From Borrelia coriaceae (GTDB lineage: Bacteria > Spirochaetota > Spirochaetia > Borreliales > Borreliaceae), in assembly GCF_023035295.1 (NCBI RefSeq), contig NZ_CP075087.1:1-23569 (forward strand): a stretch of 23,569 nucleotides of DNA, given 5' to 3'. A program made the position numbers and the translations under genes. The notes beneath the pieces were generated by a model. It had not been told where the DNA came from, made no database searches, and saw only the letters and a list, made by a program, of their open reading frames with translations. Shown here piece by piece: positions 1 to 6,742 of the stretch (the first letter of the stretch is position 1; each line of letters starts with the position of its first letter).

Positions 1-215
1 TATAATTTGTTTTTAGTATAGAAGTGTTTGGCTAATAATATTGAACAAAGTTTACTCAAATAAAAACATAGTTACCTCATTTCTATACATAGTTGCCATG
101 AAAATACACAAAGTTGTCTCTTAACATTTTTTATTTTTACGAGTTGCACCTAAAATGAACATAGTTGCCTCAAAAATATACAATAGTTGCACTTAAAATA
201 TACCGAAGTTGATAT
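1..215. repeat. Left telomere and terminal inverted repeat
   Basis: The first 215 bases match the reverse complement of the last ~215 bases of the window with few differences. TAGTATA at 14-20 lies 13 bases from the end, where Borrelia telomeres carry the conserved box recognised by the telomere resolvase ResT. The right end has one extra terminal base, so one base may be missing here. Inward of the box lie eight degenerate copies of an AGTTGCCTCA-like motif, at 49, 70, 91, 112, 142, 163, 184 and 207, mostly with 21-bp spacing. A covalently closed hairpin is inferred from family knowledge, not seen. Confidence 0.9.
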
Positions 216-552
216 TTTTTTTCTATAAATAGATCTACCTCTAACTAATTCGAAATCAATCCTAACAAAATTACTTTTTAGTATCAAATAGTACAAAAAT
301 CAATCACAAAAATTTTTCCATGACCTAAACGAACAATCAATTATAATGACCCATAACTTATATTCAAATTATTATATTAATAATAAATTAATCTAAATAA
401 AATATTTACTACTATTTAAAAGATATAAAAATCGATGCAAAAAATATTTTTCCTTACCTCTCCACTGTACTAAACACTTTTATACTAAACGCTACTATTC
501 TAATAATTTGTCAGCCCACTTGGAATAACACCCATTAGTATATATTTGTTCC
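216..552. repeat. Left subtelomeric inverted repeat, inner part; no gene
   Basis: No coding sequence is recognisable. About 216-395 is a diverged counterpart of the reverse complement of about 23129-23353; short runs such as CTAACAAAATTACTT are shared. About 395-550 is a well-conserved inverted copy of about 22970-23130. It contains a telomere-like motif on the minus strand (470-489, TTTAGTATA followed by AAGTGTTTAG) pointing the opposite way to the terminal one. Confidence 0.75.
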
Positions 553-1161
553 TTACTTGAATATCAATGTTAATAATATCCCTAGACATATAGTAATAAT
601 CGTCCCAAACATCCAATTGTGTAACCTCAATGTACTCTTAAACTCCATCTTATTAATTTCTATGTCTTTTCTTACATTATCTATTTTATTATCTAGATCC
701 TTTATATCTGATTTTAATTCACTCCTCACAACATCTATCTTATTATCCAAATCCTTAATATCGGACTTTAACTCATTCCTTACATTCTCTATCCTTACAT
801 TAAGATTATTCTCTACATTGTCTATCTTACTATCTAAATCTTTAATATCAGACTTTAACTCACCTCTTACATTCTCAACCTTCACATTAAGACCATTCTC
901 TACAGTGTCTATTTTATTATTAAGATCATTAAATTTAATATCTATCTTATTATCTAGATCTCTAATATCTGATTTTAGATTTGACTCTAACTTTTCTAAC
1001 TTAAGATTAAAAGTATTTTCTAAATACTCAATATCCTTATAAGTTAACTCATTCCTATAGTACCTATAAGATAAATCAATAGCAATATCTCTAGCAATTC
1101 CTGCTTTAGTAAGCTCTGCTACTACCATTTGTTGAGTAACTATTGGTTGGGCTAATCCCAT
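553..1161 (-). CDS. bdr: Bdr family repeat protein
   Basis: This 202-residue protein belongs to the Bdr (Borrelia direct repeat) family. The N-terminal ~55 residues (MGLAQPIVTQQMVVAELTKA, then the RYYRNELTYKDIE block) are the conserved Bdr head. Residues ~56-170 are coiled coil built from repeats around DLDNKID, ELKSDIKD and VENN. The last ~22 residues form a hydrophobic C-terminal membrane segment. Bdr proteins are known as inner-membrane-anchored, phosphorylatable polymorphic proteins of unknown function. The start is supported by AAGGAG 7 bases upstream of ATG. The head and tail are very similar to the bdr at the right end, but this copy has fewer and less regular repeats. It points toward the left telomere, and its stop codon lies at the inner edge of the subtelomeric repeat. 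Confidence 0.92.
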   Translation of the reverse strand: MGLAQPIVTQQMVVAELTKAGIARDIAIDLSYRYYRNELTYKDIEYLENTFNLKLEKLESNLKSDIRDLDNKIDIKFNDLNNKIDTVENGLNVKVENVRGELKSDIKDLDSKIDNVENNLNVRIENVRNELKSDIKDLDNKIDVVRSELKSDIKDLDNKIDNVRKDIEINKMEFKSTLRLHNWMFGTIITICLGILLTLIFK

Positions 1162-1243
1162 AAAATTCTCCTTATTATACTATTATAATCTATTTAAAGA
1201 ATTGGTTAAATAAAGTAAAAAAATATACACAAAACCATAATAC

Positions 1244-1813
1244 CTAACTTACCAACGACAAACTTGATAAGTCATCATTACTACTAAATTCTTGTAAATT
1301 ACAAATTATCAAGTCAATCTGTTCTTGAATATCAAACGTATAATTAATTACCCTAATCACATTTTCAAGGTGTGCAATTTCATCATTATTTAATTCTCTT
1401 CCCTTTCTTAATCTAAGATAATTTTTAAGCACTCTATAAGTACCAATACTAAATTCATATACCTTAAAAGGAACATTTATAAATTTACAATTATCACTAT
1501 AAATAAGTTCTTTTTTGTCTTTCAAGTATTCAACTTTTTCTACAATACATTTTTCATTGACTTTTGATATATGAACCCCAACACTCTTATCTAAATCAAT
1601 TACATTTCTAAATAATTGTGCATTAATTAGATTCATTCCTAATTTACTAAGTTTTTCAAATAGGTTCACTGAATCTACAAAAATGATTTTTGCAAAGTCA
1701 ATTCTTAAAAACTCATTGAATTTTGTTCTATAGATATTTGAACTTAATATTACACAAATATATCCCAATATCTCTTGTGGGTTTAAAGCTAAATATTTTT
1801 TGAACGATTTCAC
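1244..1813 (-). CDS. Hypothetical protein, second gene of a lipoprotein unit
   Basis: I do not recognise this 189-residue protein. It has no signal peptide or lipobox. A hydrophobic patch around residues 14-24 (ILGYICVILSS) is too short and too early to be a convincing membrane segment. The rest is mixed polar and hydrophobic with a basic stretch (RLRKGREL) near residue 135. The start used is GTG, only 5 bases after the TAA of the lipoprotein gene upstream, so co-transcription and possible translational coupling are likely. No good ribosome binding site is visible at that GTG, so the start is uncertain; the next internal Met is near residue 60. The protein is probably cytoplasmic and its role is unknown. 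Confidence 0.5.
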   Translation of the reverse strand: MKSFKKYLALNPQEILGYICVILSSNIYRTKFNEFLRIDFAKIIFVDSVNLFEKLSKLGMNLINAQLFRNVIDLDKSVGVHISKVNEKCIVEKVEYLKDKKELIYSDNCKFINVPFKVYEFSIGTYRVLKNYLRLRKGRELNNDEIAHLENVIRVINYTFDIQEQIDLIICNLQEFSSNDDLSSLSLVS

Positions 1814-1818
1814 TCAAT

Positions 1819-2913
1819 TTAATCTCTATTTAATATTCTTTCCATCAAATTTCTAATCTCGAAAGCCTCATATGAAACAGCTCTAGCCCCCTCCTTAATA
1901 CTTTTACTATTAATCAGCGCATTAAATGTATCGTAAAAAATTTCTGGAGAATGATCTTTCTTTCCAATTGCACAATCTATAACCTCATAAATCCTAACAT
2001 ACATCTTTTCTAACATATTCATATATTTCTCCACTGCATGATTAAGTACTATAAGCTCTTCTTTAGTAGCTTTAATACTAAAATTTTTATAATGCACAGG
2101 GTCGCTCATTTTAAACCATAACAAACGTAAAGTAGAAGCAGCCATCGGACCTATCATATTTAATAAACTCAAGATAACTTCTTTATATTTTCTTTGCTCA
2201 GTCTCATATTTTCTCTCAATAATTTCATTAGCAACACCTGTAATACGAGGGCGGGAAAATAACATTTTATGTATCCCAAATGCTAACGCATAGATAAAAT
2301 TGCTATCATGCCCAAAAGCAGCATAAATGGCGTCTGCACGGAAATTATAATTCAACAATTTCCTATTGTTAAATATATCATCAAAGATTAAAGATGGATA
2401 ACCCTCACCCATACTATTATAGGGTTTTGCACTCTTAAAGCTAGGCTTTAAAATATAAAATATATATCTTATTCCATCAAATTGCTTTAAAGCCTCCTCT
2501 TTTGTCTTTACATGTCTTGGTACCCCTTCTATAAAATCTAAATGTAACTTTTCCTTATGCACTGCATCAAAATTTATTGGAAGGCTAGCCTCTTTTAAAC
2601 ATGAAGAAAGTAAAGCTTCACGATTTCGTTGTTCTTCTTCAAGATTTTGTTCTTCTTCAGGAATTAGTAGCCCTTGGTCCTGTTCCTCTTTAACTTCTCT
2701 TTTTTGATCATATGGCTTTACTTCAAGGATTCCTCCAAAACTGGACAGAAGTGGAGATGGCTCACTTACACCAACTGGTTTTACTGGTTTAAATTCTGTC
2801 TTTTTTGGGATTATTTTCTTCAATTCAGTTCCTTGTGTTTCTACACGTTGATCACAACTTATTACGATCAACGCTACCAGTAATAACAAACTACTATTTA
2901 TTTCCTTAGGCAT
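1819..2913 (-). CDS. Putative surface lipoprotein, unknown family
   Basis: This 364-residue protein begins with a lipoprotein-type signal: a charged MPKEINSS start, a hydrophobic run of Leu, Val and Ile, then VISC with the lipidated Cys near residue 20. A low-complexity linker rich in Glu, Lys and Pro follows (residues ~25-100, with EEEQNLEEEQ). The mainly alpha-helical globular part (residues ~100-364) contains several aromatic-rich segments. The start is well supported by AAGGAGA 8 bases upstream of the ATG. The long charged tether after the Cys is typical of outer-surface lipoproteins in Borrelia. I cannot match the globular domain to Vlp, Vsp, Mlp, Erp, BBK32 or other families from memory, so binding partner and function are not assigned. 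It leads a two-gene unit with the 189-residue protein. Confidence 0.65.
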   Translation of the reverse strand: MPKEINSSLLLLVALIVISCDQRVETQGTELKKIIPKKTEFKPVKPVGVSEPSPLLSSFGGILEVKPYDQKREVKEEQDQGLLIPEEEQNLEEEQRNREALLSSCLKEASLPINFDAVHKEKLHLDFIEGVPRHVKTKEEALKQFDGIRYIFYILKPSFKSAKPYNSMGEGYPSLIFDDIFNNRKLLNYNFRADAIYAAFGHDSNFIYALAFGIHKMLFSRPRITGVANEIIERKYETEQRKYKEVILSLLNMIGPMAASTLRLLWFKMSDPVHYKNFSIKATKEELIVLNHAVEKYMNMLEKMYVRIYEVIDCAIGKKDHSPEIFYDTFNALINSKSIKEGARAVSYEAFEIRNLMERILNRD

Positions 2914-3038
2914 AAATATTCTCCTTCTTTTTTAAGATCAAATATTAGTTACTCCAAAACAAAAGAATACTATTATTTAGCTTAAATCATCAAATTTATT
3001 GAATAAATAATACAATATTAATAACACAATAAATCACA

Positions 3039-4286
3039 TTACAATTTTTCAATTGCAGCATCATTATTAAGTACAAGTCTTTTTTTATTCTTTATAATAA
3101 AACCTCTATCCATCAAGTCTGATAAATATTTTTTTATTTGATAAGCGGATACATTTGTCTCTTTATTAATTTTCCTTAAAGGCTTTATTGTACGCTTATC
3201 ATCTTCTAAATTAGACACAATAAATTCAAGTGACTCATCAACCCTTTTAGATGTTCTCTTTTTCCTTTCTAAACTTGAAATTTGATGATTTTTAACCTTT
3301 TCCTTTATCCCAACCCCACTTCCTGTAGATAATGTGACTAAGTGTAATAACTTTTGTTCATAAAATTTATGATACGCATTTTGTATTATGCAAAATACCA
3401 TTGCTAAAAATATATCTAGACAAACAGACAATAATAATAATGAATAAACAAAAATTATATTAAGATAATCATCTCTAGCAATAACAACAGATGTTCCATT
3501 TAAAACATTAGCTGCCTTAAACTTATTATTATTTACAGCCGACCTTTCAATTAAACTGCTAAGCTTAAACCTCAAATCCTGCAAAGACTCTAAATACTCA
3601 TTCCTTTGATTAAACAACTCCTTATTCTCCCTACTTGCATTCTCAATCTCTCTCATGTAATCTTGCTTCATGGTTCTATACGTATAATCCAAGCTTAAAT
3701 GCTTATTTTTAGCAAACTCTATGCGATCATTGTTATTCTTAATCTTAATATCAATACTAGCTATTTCACCTTCAATTATCTTCTCTTTATCAGATAGCAG
3801 CTTACGCATACCTTCCTCTTTTGCTATCTGACTCTTTTGAGTACTCAAAACAGTGTCCTTAATAGTATCTTCAAACATCAGGCTAAAGAAACTCTCAAAG
3901 CTCATCCATGAACTTACAGATTGCGTTATAAGTCCTATCACTAATAATACAAATATCGCAATTTTTTCTAAGCATGCAAATACTGAAATCCTAACACTAC
4001 CTTCAGTAACACGCTTCCTTAATAAATAAAGAAAATACAATAATATTGAAGACGGTACTACTATAACGACTATTGTAAAAGGCAATGTGAAATACAGCTT
4101 AGAACTACTACCAACAGTATAACTTGCAATCCCTCTATGTGAATGCAACACATTAAAGAAAAATAAAAACAAAGCAAATAATATTAACCAAATATTACGA
4201 ATCAAAAATTCAAAATTAAGTCTTAAAGACTCTACAATACTAAACTCAATATTATGACCTTTTGTTGGCTTACCTTTACTTATCAT
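3039..4286 (-). CDS. Membrane-anchored coiled-coil protein with C-terminal winged-helix-like domain (copy 1)
   Basis: This 415-residue protein has a clear domain order. Hydrophobic segments lie at about residues 31-48, 67-90 and 107-128. A charged coiled coil runs over about 145-247. A fourth membrane segment lies at about 274-302, followed by a basic linker and, at about 345-407, a compact segment with winged-helix spacing (KINKETNVSAYQIKKYLSDL, then a GFIIKNKKRLVL wing-like hairpin). I know no named family for it. The DNA-binding call is inferred from the tail pattern. A close paralog lies at 17829-19070; the membrane and coil parts are nearly identical, while the extreme N-terminus and the C-terminal domain differ more. 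AAGG 9 bases upstream supports the ATG. Six 19-bp repeats lie 76-190 bases upstream. Possible roles are plasmid anchoring, partition or repeat-dependent autoregulation. Confidence 0.7.
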   Translation of the reverse strand: MISKGKPTKGHNIEFSIVESLRLNFEFLIRNIWLILFALFLFFFNVLHSHRGIASYTVGSSSKLYFTLPFTIVVIVVPSSILLYFLYLLRKRVTEGSVRISVFACLEKIAIFVLLVIGLITQSVSSWMSFESFFSLMFEDTIKDTVLSTQKSQIAKEEGMRKLLSDKEKIIEGEIASIDIKIKNNNDRIEFAKNKHLSLDYTYRTMKQDYMREIENASRENKELFNQRNEYLESLQDLRFKLSSLIERSAVNNNKFKAANVLNGTSVVIARDDYLNIIFVYSLLLLSVCLDIFLAMVFCIIQNAYHKFYEQKLLHLVTLSTGSGVGIKEKVKNHQISSLERKKRTSKRVDESLEFIVSNLEDDKRTIKPLRKINKETNVSAYQIKKYLSDLMDRGFIIKNKKRLVLNNDAAIEKL

Positions 4287-4361
4287 GTATATAACCTTTT
4301 TACTTATAATACTAGTATCTATAATACTATAAAATTAACAAATCATATATATATCTTCTAT

Positions 4362-4480
4362 TCAACTTTGAGTCGATACAACTATTTTGAGTCGATACAA
4401 TTATTTTGAGTTGATACAACCATTTTGAGTCGATACAACTATTTTGAGTCGATACAACTATTTTGAGTCGATACAATTAT
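4362..4480. repeat. Six-copy 19-bp tandem repeat (iteron-like)
   Basis: Six head-to-tail copies of a 19-bp unit, consensus TTTTGAGTCGATACAACTA, have their GAG at 4370, 4389, 4408, 4427, 4446 and 4465, an exact 19-bp period. The copies differ at only a few positions. The array is upstream of the start of the membrane/winged-helix gene at 4286. Contiguous copies without spacers rule out CRISPR. Iteron or operator function is inferred. Confidence 0.9.
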
Positions 4481-4492
4481 AACATAAGAAAA

Positions 4493-4528
4493 GAATAAGG
4501 CCAGTAACAGAAGTTACTGGCCTTATTC
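4493..4528 (-). terminator. Perfect 16-bp hairpin, terminator
   Basis: Positions 4493-4508 (GAATAAGGCCAGTAAC) pair perfectly with 4513-4528 around a 4-base loop. On the minus strand the stem is followed by a T-rich tract (TTCTTTTCTT). It is the strongest hairpin in the window and marks the left edge of the antigen archive. Confidence 0.85.
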
Positions 4529-4536
4529 AGGGTGTA

Positions 4537-4569
4537 ACACAGTAAGGATAATAAATTATCTTACTGTGT
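4537..4569 (-). terminator. Second hairpin downstream of the first archive vlp
   Basis: Positions 4537-4545 plus 4547-4551 pair with 4556-4569 (ACACAGTAA / TTACTGTGT and GATAA / TTATC), with one bulged G and a TAAA loop. It lies between the vlp stop at 4593 and the perfect hairpin, making a tandem terminator on the minus strand. Confidence 0.7.
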
Positions 4570-4592
4570 ACAAGTAATATTATTTAATATTT

Positions 4593-5480
4593 TTAAAAAA
4601 AGTCAATAGATTTCTTCAATTGTTGCCGCATTTTTGCAAACTTACCACCTTTAGCCATTGCTCTCAAGGCTATTCCTGCCGCAATAACGGCATCTTTTTT
4701 TGCTGATCCTACAGTAAGATCCTGAGCACTATCTGTTTTACCAGCAGCAATATTTGCAGCATCTTTTACTTCATTAATAGCAACGCCACCAATAGTAACA
4801 TCACCAGACATAGCAATAGCTCGCAGTATATCAGTACCACTTATAGCTCCAATTGATGCACTTGCCGCTGCTGCTTGAACCTCTGTGCCACCATTAGATT
4901 TCTTTTCACTAAATAACTTACCAATTGTTTGTTGTTGTGCATCTTTAGTCTTAGTAGCAGTTGGGTCTCCTTCACCTTGCTTTAACACTACCCCAACTAT
5001 TCCTTTAATTCCTTTAACAAGCGCAGTTACACTTGTAACGTCTGCTGCTACGGCATCCTGACCTGAAGCAGTAGCACCACTAATAGCATCACCACCAATA
5101 GCCCCTTCGGCCGCTTCTTTAGCCCCCTTTTCTATTATCCCTAATTTTTCAATAAATTTCTCAACCTCTCCTTTCACCTTTGGATAATTACCATTCTTTG
5201 CTAAAACGTCTTTTAACTTTTCTTTCGTTGTTTTCATTGTCTCTTCAATATTAGTAAAACACTTTCCTATATCTTCCTTTTTTGTATCAGCCTTAATACT
5301 CAAAGTATCAGAAACCATATTGCCAAAAGAAGTAAAAATATCTAAGAAACCTTGTCTTAAATTAGATATAGAGAGTATAAAATCCCTTTGCTTTTGAAGT
5401 TCTTCTATTACTCCATTATTACAAGAAAGGAATAGAGAGATAAATAATGTTGCACATATACTTTGTATCTTAATTTTCAT
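4593..5480 (-). CDS. vlp: Variable large protein (Vlp), C-terminus replaced, archival
   Basis: This 295-residue lipoprotein has signal peptide [20 protein letters not shown], five residues shorter than in the other cassettes. The body is Vlp: [19 protein letters not shown] near the N-terminus, a central Gly/Ala/Ser-rich variable part, and the conserved IAAGIALRAMAKGGKFA motif near residue 280. After that motif the expected C-terminal helices ([18 protein letters not shown] and following, ~50 residues) are missing; the frame ends with KMRQQLKKSIDFF. The gene therefore lost its 3' end at the edge of the archive. Intact Vlps here are 341-365 residues. The leader has GAGGCAGG rather than GGAGG. 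Vlps are outer-surface variable antigens; this copy is presumably silent and usable only as a partial donor. Confidence 0.85.
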   Translation of the reverse strand: MKIKIQSICATLFISLFLSCNNGVIEELQKQRDFILSISNLRQGFLDIFTSFGNMVSDTLSIKADTKKEDIGKCFTNIEETMKTTKEKLKDVLAKNGNYPKVKGEVEKFIEKLGIIEKGAKEAAEGAIGGDAISGATASGQDAVAADVTSVTALVKGIKGIVGVVLKQGEGDPTATKTKDAQQQTIGKLFSEKKSNGGTEVQAAAASASIGAISGTDILRAIAMSGDVTIGGVAINEVKDAANIAAGKTDSAQDLTVGSAKKDAVIAAGIALRAMAKGGKFAKMRQQLKKSIDFF

Positions 5481-5522
5481 ATATTACCTGCCTCATTCTT
5501 ATCTAAAGAGGCCAGATACAAA

Positions 5523-5561
5523 AAAGGAAAACCACTCCTATCAAAAGCAGTGTTTCCCTTT
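5523..5561 (-). terminator. Cassette-end hairpin after the vlp fragment
   Basis: AAAGGAAAAC (5523-5532) pairs with GTTTCCCTTT (5552-5561), one mismatch. It lies between the vlp fragment's stop at 5609 and the next leader, like the hairpins after other cassettes. Confidence 0.6.
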
Positions 5562-5608
5562 AATGAATTTACTATTTGGTTTACTTACTTTTTATTATTA
5601 AATTCTAA

Positions 5609-6075
5609 TTATTGGTTCTTAGCTTCAGTAGTTACAGAAATATCATTAGGATTAATGTTCATAACTTTTTTAACTTCTTTCAGTCCGGCATCAATTGTTT
5701 TTCTTATCGCTATAGTTAAAGCATTTAATGCTTTAGTTACTGCCCTTACTGCTTTACTGCTACTCCCCTTTAATTGCCTCATCAGCAGCATTAGTATTAG
5801 CAAACTTACTCTTCTTTCTTAGCCAACCGCTCTTAAGGCTATAACTCCTGAAATAACTACATCCTTAGCATTATCGGCATCACCAATACTAGCCTGACCG
5901 GCAGTATTATTAACTAATGTTATTGCTTTTCCACCCGCTTTAACCATGGCTTTTAGAATATCAGCACCAGTTACGGCTCCAACAGCTTTTGCTGCATGGA
6001 CTACTGTCTTCCTTGCATTGATAATTGCTGCCAATACCAATAATATTATCTAAACTATTAGAGCTTTTAAAACAT
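5609..6075 (-). pseudogene. 5'-truncated, frameshifted vlp fragment (group A)
   Basis: Only the 3' half of a group A vlp survives. Reading leftward, a frame with NSLDNIIGIGSN (about 6070-6035) shifts into [25 protein letters not shown]. That frame runs to a stop right after SGVIALRAVG at 5819. A shift into another frame then carries [20 protein letters not shown] and ends with [10 protein letters not shown] at 5609. There is no signal peptide or start. At least two frameshifts separate the parts. It still keeps the cassette-end hairpin. It cannot encode a lipoprotein but keeps homology that could serve in recombination. Confidence 0.85.
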
Positions 6076-6169
6076 TTTTTTAGTGTTTGCTTAAAATCAG
6101 TTTAACATTTCTTAGTTTCACTTTCTTAATGCCTACAATTTGCTTAATATTTTAACTCTATACCAACTA

Positions 6170-6607
6170 TCACCATATACAACCCATTGCTTCGCTTGTA
6201 AATTTATCTAAATCATGACTATTACCTTTAAATGAACCTTGTAAAACTACTCTAAAAGTCTTCTTTTGTTCCTCTGCACTATCTTTTCCATTACATCTTT
6301 CAAGTTGACCTTTTACATGTTCAAGTACAGATTTAATCTTAGTTGCATCATGTCCCAAAAATTTATCAAAATCATCACCCAAAGATTCTTTTAAAAAATC
6401 TAGATTTGCTTTTTCCTCTTCATTTAACTTTTCTCTTAATATTTCTTTAGGTGTTTTTTTAATTTCTCTTGTTTGCTCTTCACTTATTTCTCTTTTGCCT
6501 CTACTTTTTGATTCTTCAGTATTATTGGTAAAATCATATTTATTACAACTATTAACTAATAGTAATAAAATTAAAACAACATTAATTTTACTCATTTTTA
6601 TTTTCAT
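6170..6607 (-). CDS. mlp: Mlp family lipoprotein
   Basis: This 145-residue protein fits the multicopy lipoprotein (Mlp) family. It has a hydrophobic signal ending LLVNSC (Cys near residue 21), a charged tether with KREISEEQ, and the Mlp core: EILREKLNEEEKANLDFLKE, FDKFLGHDATKIKSVLEHVK, a CNG motif and TFRVVLQGSFKG, with a second Cys near the end. Mlps are outer-surface lipoproteins known from cp32 and other plasmids, with unclear function. The gene is intact. It sits inside the vlp archive, and its leader resembles the cassette leaders near the start codon (TAATATATGAAAATAAA) and in the TTAATTAAGGAG segment further up, suggesting it entered or evolved within the cassette framework. The final residues (AMGCIW) differ from Mlp endings I remember. 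Confidence 0.85.
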   Translation of the reverse strand: MKIKMSKINVVLILLLLVNSCNKYDFTNNTEESKSRGKREISEEQTREIKKTPKEILREKLNEEEKANLDFLKESLGDDFDKFLGHDATKIKSVLEHVKGQLERCNGKDSAEEQKKTFRVVLQGSFKGNSHDLDKFTSEAMGCIW

Positions 6608-6659
6608 ATATTATATACACCCTTTAACCTACCCCTTTAATTAAGGAGACAAAACAAAG

Positions 6660-6677
6660 GAGAAACAATCTCTCCTA
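6660..6677. other. Small hairpin upstream of mlp
   Basis: AGGAGA and TCTCCT pair around a 7-base loop between the mlp leader and the next cassette's terminator. It may be a decayed half of a second hairpin. Function is unknown. Confidence 0.35.
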
Positions 6678-6686
6678 AATCAAACA

Positions 6687-6725
6687 AAAGGGAAACTACT
6701 CTCATATATAGAAGTGTTTCCCTTT
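6687..6725 (-). terminator. Cassette-end hairpin after vlp 6743-7840
   Basis: AAAGGGAAAC (6687-6696) pairs perfectly with GTTTCCCTTT (6716-6725), just after the vlp stop on the minus strand. Confidence 0.75.
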
Positions 6726-6742
6726 AATATCTTTATTACAAC

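Noticed and set aside
557..1042. Plus-strand frame opposite the left bdr, and a similar one at 22195-22674
   Set aside because: Mirror image of the repetitive bdr coding sequence, low complexity, no ribosome binding site.
4362..4480. Possible CRISPR array
   Set aside because: The 19-bp copies are contiguous with no spacers and no cas gene is present.
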